This document shows positions 1 to 8,616 of a stretch of DNA of 51,753 bases, in pieces. Within the stretch, counting starts at the first letter, position 1. Every line of letters starts with the position of its first letter. The notes below the pieces were generated by a model. It was not told where the DNA came from. It saw only the letters and a list, made by a program, of their open reading frames with translations, and made no database searches. A program made the translations under genes and the position numbers. This stretch comes from JBCCMA01 sp045107005 (GTDB taxonomy: Bacteria; Pseudomonadota; Gammaproteobacteria; Steroidobacterales; JBCCMA01), in contig JBGCFP010000012.1 in NCBI GenBank assembly GCA_045107005.1, forward strand, positions 1 through 51,753, given 5' to 3'.

Positions 1-2
1 CC

Positions 3-308
3 GTGCGGCGTCGCATGTTGGCGTACCTGTCAAAAACAAATCTGACCGCAGGCGAAATTGCGGATCGATTCGAAATGAGTAAGCCGGCGGTATCCAAGCA
101 CTTAAGTGTGCTGGAAAACGCCGGCCTGGTTGAGAGCGAAAAAAAAGGTCTTCATGTTCACTACAGCTTGAATAAAGAGAACCTGTTTGCCGGTATGAAC
201 GACTTCCTGGTCAGTTTTTGCCCTGAGGGGCGGCCACTCAAGATGGAGAGCGCAGAAATTCAGAAGGGACGTAGCGGTCCGTCCGACGACCAACCTGACG
301 CGTCGTAA
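3..308 (+). CDS. ArsR-type winged-helix transcriptional regulator (5' partial)
   Basis: A short DNA-binding regulator of the ArsR/SmtB type. The visible part opens with RRRMLAYL, which in this family follows a short N-terminal helix (typically DPTRRRxL), so the true start lies before the window. The winged helix is clear: TAGEIADRF and KPAVSKHLSVLENAGLV form the helix-turn-helix, and SEKKGLHVHYSLN forms the wing. No paired cysteines typical of metal-sensing ArsR proteins are seen; the only Cys is near the C-terminus (SFCPEG), so the inducer is unknown. The tail after about residue 75 is polar and probably disordered. Members of this non-metal subgroup often control a neighbouring gene, but its upstream partner is outside the window. 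The family call is safe; the target is not known. Confidence 0.8.
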   Translation: MRRRMLAYLSKTNLTAGEIADRFEMSKPAVSKHLSVLENAGLVESEKKGLHVHYSLNKENLFAGMNDFLVSFCPEGRPLKMESAEIQKGRSGPSDDQPDAS

Positions 309-537
309 AGCGAGTTGTCAAAGCGGCGACACCGGCCATAAAACACGTTGCGAATTAACCGACCAACAGGTTTTTGCATGAAGCGGTCAGCGCCTCAACC
401 AACCATGATGCTCGCACCCAGAGGCCAAATCGCTACAGGGTAATCCCCAATCGACCCCGGACTGGCCATGATGTTTGATTGTCCTACATTCAACATCGCC
501 GCTGGCAGCATGCCGCGGCTTGAACACGGGGTTTCTC

Positions 538-1764
538 ATGACCGCACAACTGGACAATACCGCTGTACAAGCTGGTGCCAATGCGATCGGACCGATCGAC
601 ACCAGCTCAACTCCTCTTGCTGCCGATGCCCGCGCATCAACGCTGGTCGACGACGCAACGCAGCCTTTGACCGCCGAAAGTGCCACGACCATTGTGGATA
701 CCGGGGCACTTGCCGTGGCCCTGAACGGTGCCGACGCTGACACCGTTACCGCCGTGGAAGAGCAGCTCGACCTGGGCGATTTTGGTCGTCTGCAGCAGGA
801 CCTCGGTGCGGCCGTTAACACTGAACCCGTTTTGCTTGCACAAGCGGGCGGGCAGAACATTCCGTCGGCGCAAGAGCTTATCGATGGCTTTAATCAGTTC
901 AACGTCACGGACTCTGATCTGCCGGTGCTGTCGCGTGCTGAAGAAAGAGCGATCGGCTGGCTCAACCCAACGGAACGGCAGATGTTCCAGTACACCATGG
1001 GCAAGTTGTCAGCGCTGCAGGCTGGCAAGATCGATGCCGCGGAATACATGTTCTCCACCATGGAGACCGCTGCTGTTCTTGCAAACAATGGCGAACACGT
1101 TCGTTTTGACCGGCTGGTCGGCATGGTGTTTTCGGCTCGACCGGCTGACGGGTTTGTCGGTATTTATCGAAATTTCCTGGGTACCGCTGGTGACCCGGCC
1201 GGCTCACCTCTGGAAAACCTGCAGCGCTCGATTCTCGCTCAGCAGAACGTGGCGGCAGCTCACGGTGGTTTCAATCCGAACATTACCAACGATAGCCGCA
1301 CCATCGATTTCAATATGACGCAGAACATTCCCGCGGACACGGTCACCCATCATTTTCGGGAGTTTTTCATGGCGGGCGTGGCGGGTCGCAACCTGTTCGA
1401 TGGTCTGCCGTACAACCCGTTTGAGCTGGCCCGAACCATCGACGATGGCGATCCGAGTTTTGGCACCACCGGCGAATCGGCTGCGACGCGCAATGAAAGC
1501 GATATTCGCAACGGAATGTTTGCAGCAATGGTGGGACAAGCGTACGGCAGCGGTGACCTGACCTCATCGCAGGTCGTCAAACTGACCGAATGGGCATACA
1601 CCGATTCGCCCGGCACCACGCCGCCGCCGTGGGGAATGACGGCTGAGAACGGCACGTTGGAAAGCCCTGGAACCTGGCTCGACCGCAGCTTGTACGATTC
1701 GCGCCAGGCATTGGACACGTGGGTGCAGCGCTGGGAGCTGGCGCACCCGAACCAGACGTTTTGA
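538..1764 (+). CDS. Conserved-looking hypothetical protein, family not recognised
   Basis: A protein of about 408 residues that I do not recognise. I chose ATG at 538, preceded by a G-rich stretch (cacgggg) about 8 bases upstream; an in-frame ATG at 475 would add 21 poor-quality residues. Residues 1-110 are low in aromatics and rich in Ala, Thr and Asp, as in a disordered leader, and I see no signal peptide. From about residue 115 the sequence becomes globular, with Trp, Phe, Tyr and His clusters such as ERAIGWLNPTERQMFQYTMGK, THHFREFFMAGVAGRNLF and RNGMFAAMVGQAYG. The C-terminus is Trp-rich (LDTWVQRWELAHP). A long soluble leader followed by a compact domain could suit an exported or effector-like protein, but this is only a guess. 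It stands alone, with about 230 bases upstream and a 157-base gap before the next gene. Confidence 0.75.
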   Translation: MTAQLDNTAVQAGANAIGPIDTSSTPLAADARASTLVDDATQPLTAESATTIVDTGALAVALNGADADTVTAVEEQLDLGDFGRLQQDLGAAVNTEPVLLAQAGGQNIPSAQELIDGFNQFNVTDSDLPVLSRAEERAIGWLNPTERQMFQYTMGKLSALQAGKIDAAEYMFSTMETAAVLANNGEHVRFDRLVGMVFSARPADGFVGIYRNFLGTAGDPAGSPLENLQRSILAQQNVAAAHGGFNPNITNDSRTIDFNMTQNIPADTVTHHFREFFMAGVAGRNLFDGLPYNPFELARTIDDGDPSFGTTGESAATRNESDIRNGMFAAMVGQAYGSGDLTSSQVVKLTEWAYTDSPGTTPPPWGMTAENGTLESPGTWLDRSLYDSRQALDTWVQRWELAHPNQTF

Positions 1765-1921
1765 GCAGTCAGGTCACGGTGTTGTCAGTACGATTTTGAC
1801 GGCTCCGTGATCTTGTTCGCGCCCCGCGTAATCCGCGCATTGCGATTTGCTCGTCTACCTGCTGCAATAGCCGACCCAGACCGTGGGCAAACGCCAGGTC
1901 TGACAACAGAGCATTGCATCT

Positions 1922-2611
1922 ATGTCCGACTTCGTCATACCACCACCCGATCTCGTTTCCGTCCCGATAGTCGATAGCGACCAACAATTCCCAGTGCGTC
2001 GGATTTACTGCGTCGGTCGCAATTACGCGGCGCACGTTCGCGAAATGGGTGGGGACGAAAGAGAGCCGCCGTTTTTTTTTCAGAAACCGCGAGACGCCAT
2101 TGTGGCCAACGGCGCCACAGTACCGTACCCAACTCTGACCAAAGACCTGCATCATGAAATCGAACTGGTTCTGGCCATCGGCCACGGCGGGCGCGACATT
2201 GCCATCAACGCGGCGGCAGAACACGTGTTTGGTCTTGCCGTCGGTATTGATCTGACCCGTCGGGATGTGCAGACCATTGCGCGCAAGGCGGGAAGACCGT
2301 GGGACATCGCCAAGGCGTTTGATCACTCGGCACCGATCACCGCTATCGTCCCGCTCAACACAAAGCCGTTGCCGGACAGCGGCCGCATTCAAATTGCCGT
2401 TAACGGGGAGATCCGGCAGGACGCCAATCTCGCTGAGATGATCTGGAATTGCGCAGAAGTGATTGCGGTGCTGTCGACGCACTATGCGCTGGAGGCTGGC
2501 GATCTGATTTATACCGGCACGCCTTCAGGCGTGGGTCCGGTGGTGCCTGGCGATACGTTGACCGGCTGCGTTGACGGTCTGCCTGAACTGCAAATCGCGA
2601 TAGGCGATTGA
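1922..2611 (+). CDS. Fumarylacetoacetate hydrolase (FAH) family protein, fumarylpyruvate-hydrolase-like
   Basis: A 229-residue cytoplasmic enzyme of the FAH superfamily, which cleaves C-C bonds in 2,4-dioxo acids during aromatic or sugar-acid breakdown. The length matches the short single-domain branch (fumarylpyruvate hydrolase/acylpyruvase type). Visible hallmarks are the start of the core at YCVGRNYAAHVREMG (29-43), FFQKPRDAIV, the metal-binding acidic residues in HHEIELV (Glu79, Glu81) and GIDLTRRD (Asp110), the active-site Lys in WDIAKAFDHSAP, and the C-terminal YTGTPSGVGPV loop. The ribosome-binding site before ATG 1922 is weak. The gene appears to be alone, so the substrate cannot be taken from context. 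The family is certain; the reaction is inferred from size and motif spacing. Confidence 0.92.
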   Translation: MSDFVIPPPDLVSVPIVDSDQQFPVRRIYCVGRNYAAHVREMGGDEREPPFFFQKPRDAIVANGATVPYPTLTKDLHHEIELVLAIGHGGRDIAINAAAEHVFGLAVGIDLTRRDVQTIARKAGRPWDIAKAFDHSAPITAIVPLNTKPLPDSGRIQIAVNGEIRQDANLAEMIWNCAEVIAVLSTHYALEAGDLIYTGTPSGVGPVVPGDTLTGCVDGLPELQIAIGD

Positions 2612-2663
2612 ACAAAGCGATCCGCCGCTTTATTGACGCGATAGATTCGACTCACAGTTTTGG

Positions 2664-3560
2664 CTAGACGCGTAACACGTCCGCGTGTTTCCTAGGGTAC
2701 AACAAGATCTCGAACCGTTGACCACGCTGTGTTGGCATCGACCAGACGGTAACGTGAGCGACGTGTCGATGGACGCGATGCTTGGCCGAAGTCTCGACGA
2801 TTCGGTGCCCACGTTTCGGTTGCCCTGTGATGCCGAAGTAGTACATCAAGTGGGGTGCCGCGCGCATTAACGCGTCGCGCGAAAGATAGTTGCTGTGCTG
2901 GATAGAGTAACTTGGGGCGCCGCAGAATTGGCCTTCGTCATCCCAGGAAACATAACCGCGGATACGGCTCGCGTCAGGATCATTTTCACCGAGAAACTTG
3001 ACCGTGTGCGAGGAACCCACTCCCGCTTTCAGATCGCGTCTGATCAGCCCTCCATGTTGGTTCAGGGCCTGGTGCGTCCGTTCGCGACTGCCGTGCATCG
3101 CAGCCAGAACTCTCTTCTTGCTGGCGGACCGAATGCGCTGGAAGGTCTGGGGATCCACCAGCCCGATGGGGTGGTCTTCTAACCGCGACAGCGCCATGTG
3201 AACTTCGACTAGCGTGGCGCGCACCGTGCTGTCGCGTGGGTGATTTGCCCAGCGCTCCAGCCCGGTACGCAAATAGGCCTTGTTCAGTCGATTTACTTCC
3301 CGGAACACCTGCTGTGTGCCGCCGTTGGCCACCAGCATGTCGGTAACGACGTCGTTGACGCGTTGGAATTCGAGAAAGTCTCGCTCCGAGCAACGCAACA
3401 GATCAATCAAACGAGGCAATGCGTTCGCGGCGCATTCGATAACATCGGCGATCATCACAACGACGTCTTCGTGCGCTCGCGCCTCGCCTCCGATGAAAGA
3501 GTCGCGGATCGCTTCCTCAAGTCTGGTCTTGTGGAACTTGGCTATGGCTTTGGCAGACAT
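2664..3560 (-). CDS. Hypothetical protein divergent from the RES toxin/antitoxin pair
   Basis: A protein of 298 residues that I cannot place. It is soluble, basic, has no signal peptide and is largely helical in residues 1-160 (for example EEAIRDSFIGGEARAHEDVV, MIADVIECAANALPRLIDLL). The second half is mixed alpha/beta with many His, Arg and aromatic residues (GYVSWDDEGQFCGAPSYSI, HRHVAHVTVWSMP), a composition common in nucleic-acid-processing or nucleotide-binding proteins; no catalytic motif is identifiable. Its start is about 145 bases from the antitoxin start on the opposite strand, and the palindrome at 3616-3632 lies between them, so the two transcription units may share control. I infer a possible accessory role to the toxin/antitoxin locus from position only. 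Confidence 0.7.
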   Translation of the reverse strand: MSAKAIAKFHKTRLEEAIRDSFIGGEARAHEDVVVMIADVIECAANALPRLIDLLRCSERDFLEFQRVNDVVTDMLVANGGTQQVFREVNRLNKAYLRTGLERWANHPRDSTVRATLVEVHMALSRLEDHPIGLVDPQTFQRIRSASKKRVLAAMHGSRERTHQALNQHGGLIRRDLKAGVGSSHTVKFLGENDPDASRIRGYVSWDDEGQFCGAPSYSIQHSNYLSRDALMRAAPHLMYYFGITGQPKRGHRIVETSAKHRVHRHVAHVTVWSMPTQRGQRFEILLYPRKHADVLRV

Positions 3561-3606
3561 GGCTAGAAAGTAGCAACATACCTAGTTTTAATCAACGGTA
3601 TCGTGC

Positions 3607-3632
3607 TATTCTCTCTGGTGTGCAGCACACCA
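3607..3632 (+). promoter_or_regulatory. Candidate autoregulated promoter and operator of the toxin/antitoxin operon
   Basis: An extended -10-like element (TGC then TATTCT at 3607-3612) is followed immediately by a perfect 8-bp inverted repeat around one central base, tggtgtgc-a-gcacacca (3616-3632). Antitoxins of type II modules normally repress their own promoter by binding such a palindrome near +1. No convincing -35 box is seen, so the promoter call is tentative, while the palindrome itself is unambiguous. Confidence 0.5.
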
Positions 3633-3704
3633 TTTCACTTCGCTTGCCGGATAGCTTCGGGAAGCGCGAAAATCTAATCCATTGAATTGACTAAGGAAAA
3701 AACC

Positions 3705-4490
3705 ATGGGCACGCCAATATCGGACGAAGAGCCGAGCAGAAACAAGATCGCGACCCTGATCAATCACCGAGGGGCTATCGTCGACAAACTTGCGCGCGAA
3801 CAGCCGTTGACGCCAGATCAACGACGATCTGTCGCGTATCTCCTTGAGCAAATCGAGCCCGGTCTGGACCCGGCGAATGATGATCAGAGTGACCAGCAAA
3901 TTGCGGATTTCAGTTATCGACTTGAGCGCTTTACCGATTTGCTTCGAGCGACAAATAAGAACTCGTCGGGACGCATCGAGCGAGCGCAGGAAGATATCGA
4001 ATTTCTTTTACAGCTGGCGAATGAACGCATGAACGATCTACCCAGCGACATTAAAAATTTGAAGTCGCTAACGCTCCTTCAAGGGGCGCGCGCAAAGCTT
4101 CGTTTGTTGCAAGAAAAGCAAGGCTGTCTAAATGGATCAGAGCTGGCGGAGCTTCTGGGCGTGGATCGCAATACGCCTCGAAAGCGATTCGAAAAAGGCA
4201 GTCTTCTGGCAGTGCGAACGGGCGGTAAATTGCAGTACCCGTTGTGGCAGTTTCGGGAATTCTCGGACAGTGGCGGTGAGTTCCAAGTGCTGCCGGGAAT
4301 CGCTGAGGTACGAAAGATTGCCGGCTCGGCCGGGGCCAACGATTGGGATGTGTTTTCCTTTTTCCTGACGGTCAACGTTCACTTGCAAGAGGAATCCGCC
4401 GGTCAGTTCCAAGTCCCGATCGACGCTCTCCAGGCCGATCAAGCCGCCGTGGTTATCGATGTCGCGCACATGACGTTCGATCTGGAGTAA
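3705..4490 (+). CDS. Antitoxin of RES-type toxin (Xre/MbcA/ParS-like toxin-binding domain) with a long N-terminal extension
   Basis: A 261-residue protein encoded 7 bases before the RES toxin gene. ATG 3705 is preceded by AAGGA, which decides the start over TTG at 3687. The C-terminal half carries the features of MbcA/ParS-type antitoxins: a small DNA-binding-like segment NGSELAELLGVDRNTPRKRF, a WQF turn, then a toxin-binding part with LPGIAEVRKIAG, the DWDVFSFFLTVNVHL motif (family form roughly W..a.FFLspn..L) and PIDALQAD. Residues 1-125 form a polar helical extension (ending in an LLQLANERMNDLPSDIKNLKSL-like helix run) that is not part of usual antitoxins of about 150 residues. It should neutralise the toxin by direct binding and repress the operon through the palindrome at 3616-3632. 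The role of the extension is unknown. Confidence 0.78.
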   Translation: MGTPISDEEPSRNKIATLINHRGAIVDKLAREQPLTPDQRRSVAYLLEQIEPGLDPANDDQSDQQIADFSYRLERFTDLLRATNKNSSGRIERAQEDIEFLLQLANERMNDLPSDIKNLKSLTLLQGARAKLRLLQEKQGCLNGSELAELLGVDRNTPRKRFEKGSLLAVRTGGKLQYPLWQFREFSDSGGEFQVLPGIAEVRKIAGSAGANDWDVFSFFLTVNVHLQEESAGQFQVPIDALQADQAAVVIDVAHMTFDLE

Positions 4491-4497
4491 GAGCGAG

Positions 4498-5169
4498 ATG
4501 TACTCCGATCTGGAAACACTGGAATTTCTGGCGTCGGAAGATCTGGCGGTAAGCACCTATGCGGCTGGCACATCCGTGTGGCGTATTCACAGCAAAGACT
4601 GCGTCATCGACAACCGCGCTTTCAAGGTTGAAGACGAGTTGCCGCACGAGATCATTCATTGGTCGAATGCGGGCCGTTTCGGCACAAACGAGTGCCCGGT
4701 ACTTTACGTTGGTGAAAGCCAGCCCGGCGCTTTTCTGGAAACGATGTGCACAAACCCCGCGATGGGCGTGTCGATCAGTGCCGCGCGTCTGGCCGCTTAC
4801 GCTTGCAGCGAAATCGAATTGCCCAAGCCGTTCAGGATGGTCAGTTTCGTCGGCGCCGATCTAATCAAGAACAGGCTCGATGCGAACGTATTCAGTTCGA
4901 CGGACCCGGATGTGGCACGTCGGCGCACCTATCGCTTTTCTCGAGACGTGGCCAAGGCGGTGCTCGCGAACCCCCGAGGTTACGACGGTATTGTTTATCA
5001 ATCCCGCGTCAATCCCGACAATCGAAACGCCGCAATTTTCTTCAAAAGTCCCAAGTTGCATCGTGCACTGCAGGCCAACATTGTGATGGCAATGCAGACC
5101 CTTATCCATGAGCCGTGGGTGTACGAAATGCAGTCGGAAGGCGATCTGAATCTCGAAATCATGCGCTAG
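4498..5169 (+). CDS. RES-domain toxin (NAD+-degrading type II toxin family)
   Basis: A 223-residue RES-domain protein. The domain is named for conserved Arg, Glu and Ser residues, visible here as VWRIH (Arg29), YVGESQPGAFLET (Glu81) and YDGIVYQSR (Ser169), with the accompanying GRFG (60-63) and LYVGES segments also intact. Characterised members (MbcT, ParT/Res) attack NAD+ or transfer ADP-ribose and arrest growth when free of the antitoxin. The gene follows the antitoxin by 7 bases, in the antitoxin-first order typical of these modules. At 223 residues it is longer than many RES toxins (about 150-190), through an N-terminal lead of about 25 residues and a C-terminal extension of about 40. All key residues are present, so it is probably active. 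Confidence 0.88.
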   Translation: MYSDLETLEFLASEDLAVSTYAAGTSVWRIHSKDCVIDNRAFKVEDELPHEIIHWSNAGRFGTNECPVLYVGESQPGAFLETMCTNPAMGVSISAARLAAYACSEIELPKPFRMVSFVGADLIKNRLDANVFSSTDPDVARRRTYRFSRDVAKAVLANPRGYDGIVYQSRVNPDNRNAAIFFKSPKLHRALQANIVMAMQTLIHEPWVYEMQSEGDLNLEIMR

Positions 5170-5323
5170 TGTCTAGCACTTGCTCTGGATCGGCCGCGCT
5201 GCGACTCACTTGGCACATGGCGTAGACGCCGTAGAGCCTGTGGGTACCTCAGGCTGTCAGGTGTCCCATTCTGCAGGCGCTCAACTGCCCACTGTGTATC
5301 GAGACTCGGGAACACGTGTCGAC

Positions 5324-6022
5324 TTACGAGGTTGATCGTGTGCTTTGTGGCGACGGTGCTGCGGCCAGCATCCCGTCACTCGCAGATGGCAGCGCCAGCT
5401 GCCAGTCACGAGCCTTGATCGACGCCTGATCGCCAAGCGTAACGGTTGCTCGAATTGAGCGACTCAAACCGCTCGCGTACAAGCGCTGCCAGTACGGCAT
5501 GCGTCGCACAAAGAACGGCAAAATTTCTTCCAGCGTTGAGTCGGTATCGAGCGACTGGGCGAACGCATCGAACGCGTCTGCGATGGCATCGGACAGCGTT
5601 GGTTCTGCCAGTAGCTGTTCTGACGGCTCGATGGTCCACGTCATATCGGCCTGTAGCTGGCAGGTTCCCACGTAGCCGAGGCGATGAGCTTGCGACCACT
5701 GGTCCGGCGCGATCAGACTCAACATCCAGTTGCCGTCCATGAAGTAGAGATAGTTTTGCGCATTCGTCACGGGCTTGTAATTGAAGCGCGCGGACAACAC
5801 GAGCATCGACGTAAAAAACTCCGCTAACACCTGATTTTGCGGCTTCGCTACCACGCCACGCGGTTGCACGCGATACCAGTCCAGCAGAGTATCGCTGACG
5901 CCCTTACCGTCGGGATTGACGGGCGCACGTACCGTCAGGTCTGACGTGTTTTTCGAGTTCTTGCTCATGCTACCCGCCAGTATGCCAGCGGCCAGGCAAA
6001 GCCGGGTGGGGCGGAAACACAT
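5324..6022 (-). CDS. DUF2452 family protein (C1orf50-like)
   Basis: A protein of about 232 residues of unknown function. The central part reads like the DUF2452/C1orf50 family, which occurs in bacteria and animals: a QVLAEFFTSMLVLSARFNYKP helix, then NYLYFMDGNWMLSLIAPDQW and GYVGTCQLQADMTWT, matching the family pattern YLY...g...SlIsP.eW....flG...L..D.tW. ATG 6022 has GAGG 5 bases upstream; ATG 5968 (MSKNSK) is the alternative and would remove a short hydrophobic lead of about 18 residues. It lies 53 bases after the thioredoxin gene on the same strand and may be the last gene of that unit. No catalytic residues are known for the family. Confidence 0.72.
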   Translation of the reverse strand: MCFRPTRLCLAAGILAGSMSKNSKNTSDLTVRAPVNPDGKGVSDTLLDWYRVQPRGVVAKPQNQVLAEFFTSMLVLSARFNYKPVTNAQNYLYFMDGNWMLSLIAPDQWSQAHRLGYVGTCQLQADMTWTIEPSEQLLAEPTLSDAIADAFDAFAQSLDTDSTLEEILPFFVRRMPYWQRLYASGLSRSIRATVTLGDQASIKARDWQLALPSASDGMLAAAPSPQSTRSTS

Positions 6023-6075
6023 TGATACCTCGGCGCACCGTCGCCGAGCGAGTCGCCCATAGCATCAGCTCGCGA

Positions 6076-6585
6076 TCACGCGACAAAGTTGCTTAACTCG
6101 CCGTGACTTAGCGCCCCGGCGTTTCGTTTGACCTCGCGACCGTTTTTGATCAGCAGGATCTGTGGCAAACCGCGTATCCTGAAGCGATCGACCAGATCCG
6201 CCTGACGGTCTGCATCGATCTTGCCCACCAAAATGTCGGGATTGTCGGCCGCGAATTTTTCGAGGATCGGATTCATCATCATGCAAGGCCCGCACCACTG
6301 CGCCCAGACGTCTAGCAATACCGCTTCGTTGTCAGCGAAAACTGTCTCAATGTTCTCTCGGGTAATCACGTTAACCGTACCGCATCCTGCCGCCGCCGGC
6401 CGTGACCGATACAGCAGTCGCGCAAATGGGTAGCGCACCCCGGCAAATACGGTAGAACCCATGAAGATCGCGAACGCGCAGACGTAGCGTATGAGGTTGG
6501 TCGCCGAGCGAGTGGTCGAGAAATCGGCCGCAGCCTGATTCTGGAACTCGATAATACGATTTCGAAAGGAACGTTCCGAACTCAT
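6076..6585 (-). CDS. Membrane-anchored thioredoxin-domain protein
   Basis: A 169-residue protein with one predicted membrane segment at about residues 31-49 (LIRYVCAFAIFMGSTVFAG) followed by a thioredoxin fold. The active site WCGPC (97-101) sits in LLDVWAQWCGPCMMM, and the cis-proline loop is visible in IRGLPQILLIKNG. Both redox cysteines are present, so it should reduce or exchange disulfides. A single N-terminal anchor suggests a periplasmic face, where it could act on exported proteins; the Arg/Lys balance around the TM does not decide the topology clearly. It starts 15 bases after the stop of the HTH-TM-TPR gene, indicating co-transcription. The fold and active site are certain; substrate and topology are inferred. 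Confidence 0.9.
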   Translation of the reverse strand: MSSERSFRNRIIEFQNQAAADFSTTRSATNLIRYVCAFAIFMGSTVFAGVRYPFARLLYRSRPAAAGCGTVNVITRENIETVFADNEAVLLDVWAQWCGPCMMMNPILEKFAADNPDILVGKIDADRQADLVDRFRIRGLPQILLIKNGREVKRNAGALSHGELSNFVA

Positions 6586-6600
6586 CGCCCGTGAAATCGA

Positions 6601-8616
6601 CTAATCAACACGATCGGTGACGGTGGTCGCCAGCGGCTGAAGTTCGGGCAACAGTCGGTAGCCGTCACAGTAGTCGACGGACTGCTCGAACAGCCGCCGC
6701 GCATCGGCCTCCTCACTGCGCAACATGCGTGACGCCGCGACCAAAATCAGAACGCCAGAGTTGGTTTGTGACAGCGTCTCGAGTTCGCTCAATTCGCGAT
6801 CCACCGAGGCAACGCCAAGGGCATCGGTTAGCTCCGGATCGACAGCGTCACGCGCGGACATGTAATACGCGCGGTGCGCACGGTGCATCGGATTCTTCTC
6901 GCCTTTAACAATCATTTTCTCAACGAGGTTCAGTGCCTGAGTGTAGGCGGTAATCGCTTCCGCATCGCGCTGTAGATGGCGCAGCGAATCGGCGTATCCC
7001 CCCACCACGCGATGTTCTTGAGCACGTTCCGCCTCCTGCTTGTCCATGGCAGCGCGGAACAACCGCATCGAAGCCTCGTAGTCGTTGGCAAAATAGGAGG
7101 CAGTCGCCAGCTGGACGTCGTTAACGTGCGATTGTGGATAGACCGCGACCGCTTCGGTAAAAGCATCGACCGCTTGCGAAAAATGGCCGGCGCACATTTG
7201 CGCCGCGCCGAGATTGTTTAGCGCCTGATGCGTTGGGAGCTGAGCAATCGATTGGGTGTTGCTGTCGATGGCGCCCTCGACATTTCCGGTCAAGAAATGG
7301 ATGCGCCCGCGAATGTAGTGCGTTTTCCAGAACGAAGACTCGAGCGTTGTGGCTTGATCCGCCAGCGCCCCGGCTTCGTCGCCGCTGCCAGAACGACTGC
7401 CCAACATAAACTGCTGAAGCCGAAGCTCAGCGAACGACAGCAGCGTGTCGACATTGGCCGCGTCGAGATCCAGCGCGGCGGCAAAATGCGTTTCGGCGTC
7501 TTCGTCCACACCTTGTTTTCGCCTCAGACTGCCGACCGCGACGTCCACTTCCACAGACGTGCGGTTGAGTCGCTTCGCGTCGGCGCAACTGGCCTCGGCA
7601 ACGGTCAGCGCGGCCGTGTCTTTTGACCACAGAAATTCCTGGACAAAGGCTTCGCACAGACCGGCGTGCGCCTGGTCCCAATCCGGCCATTCACGCAGCG
7701 CACTTTGAAAGGCCGACTGCGCGCGTCGAATACTCAGTTCTGTGCGACCAGCGTCGAGCGATGCTTTGCCAGCCAGCCACTCTTCCTGTGCGCTCAGCGG
7801 TGCGAAAGGCGTATCGATGCCTTGACTGAAGCGCAGATTGATGGCGTTTGCCGCCATGCTCATGCGATGTCGAAAATACGCGTCGGATGCGTTGGCCGGG
7901 AGCGCATCCGTCCATATGATTTGCTGCGAGCTGTCGTCGGCCGATTTAATGACAAGCGCCATGTATCGCGACGATTCGATCGTCGACACTTCAAATACGA
8001 CGTCAATGCCGGTCGGCGGGTTCCCAAACGGCACGGTGGGACTGCTGGGCAGAATCGGCCAGTAGTCGCTCATGGCGACTTGCAGCAGATCCGTTGCCAG
8101 TACGGCCGATTCAGACTGCGCTTTGGCAAAGGCGATGGCGGGGCGCGGCCCGAGATTCGGGGTGGACGACGCGGCGGGCTGACGTTCGCTCGGCGCGCGA
8201 TGAAACGGTCCAAAAACCGCAAACAGGACGCCCAGGATGGCGAGCAATGCCCCAACGCCGAGAATCAGACCAGATCTTGACGATGGGGTGCTGCCCGAGG
8301 CGTCGGTATCGTCCCGGCGCTCGTTGACCGCCTCAGTCTCAGGATCAGCATCGGTCGATGGCAAGTCGTCAGTGGCCGTCGATTCGTCCAGCAACAGCTC
8401 TTCGGCCTCCACGCCAAGCCCGCGCGCGATGCGATGCAGCGACGATTCGCTGATCGATTGCTGCCGGAACGCTTGATTGATGGTGGTCGTCGGGCCCGAT
8501 TCGGTCGGCTTGCCTTCGAGCGTCGCGATGCGTTCTGCCAAGGCCTGCTGCGACGTCAGTCCGGCGTTAACCAGAGCCCGATTCAGCTTCTTGTTTGACG
8601 TTATGTAACTAGCCAA
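6601..8616 (-). CDS. HTH-like/transmembrane/TPR protein
   Basis: A protein of about 671 residues. I place the start at TTG 8616 because AGGGGA lies about 10 bases upstream. ATG 8715 in the same frame has no Shine-Dalgarno site and would add 33 residues rich in Ser, Arg and Pro. Residues 1-90 look like an Xre-type helix-turn-helix (SQQALAERIATLEG, INQAFRQQSISESSLHRIARGLGVEAEEL). After an acidic linker comes a single TM helix (SGLILGVGALLAILGVLFAVFG, about 118-139). The rest is a long C-terminal, presumably periplasmic, region with TPR-like helix pairs (DWDQAHAGLCEAF, EDAETHFAAALDLDAANVD, QAVDAFTEAVAVYPQSHVND). This plan recalls membrane-bound one-component regulators. It heads the unit with the thioredoxin and DUF2452 genes. 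Confidence 0.72.
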   Translation of the reverse strand: MASYITSNKKLNRALVNAGLTSQQALAERIATLEGKPTESGPTTTINQAFRQQSISESSLHRIARGLGVEAEELLLDESTATDDLPSTDADPETEAVNERRDDTDASGSTPSSRSGLILGVGALLAILGVLFAVFGPFHRAPSERQPAASSTPNLGPRPAIAFAKAQSESAVLATDLLQVAMSDYWPILPSSPTVPFGNPPTGIDVVFEVSTIESSRYMALVIKSADDSSQQIIWTDALPANASDAYFRHRMSMAANAINLRFSQGIDTPFAPLSAQEEWLAGKASLDAGRTELSIRRAQSAFQSALREWPDWDQAHAGLCEAFVQEFLWSKDTAALTVAEASCADAKRLNRTSVEVDVAVGSLRRKQGVDEDAETHFAAALDLDAANVDTLLSFAELRLQQFMLGSRSGSGDEAGALADQATTLESSFWKTHYIRGRIHFLTGNVEGAIDSNTQSIAQLPTHQALNNLGAAQMCAGHFSQAVDAFTEAVAVYPQSHVNDVQLATASYFANDYEASMRLFRAAMDKQEAERAQEHRVVGGYADSLRHLQRDAEAITAYTQALNLVEKMIVKGEKNPMHRAHRAYYMSARDAVDPELTDALGVASVDRELSELETLSQTNSGVLILVAASRMLRSEEADARRLFEQSVDYCDGYRLLPELQPLATTVTDRVD

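Noticed and set aside
1769..2482. Minus-strand open frame of 237 codons opposite the FAH-family gene
   Set aside because: The plus-strand frame carries all FAH catalytic motifs; the minus frame has none.
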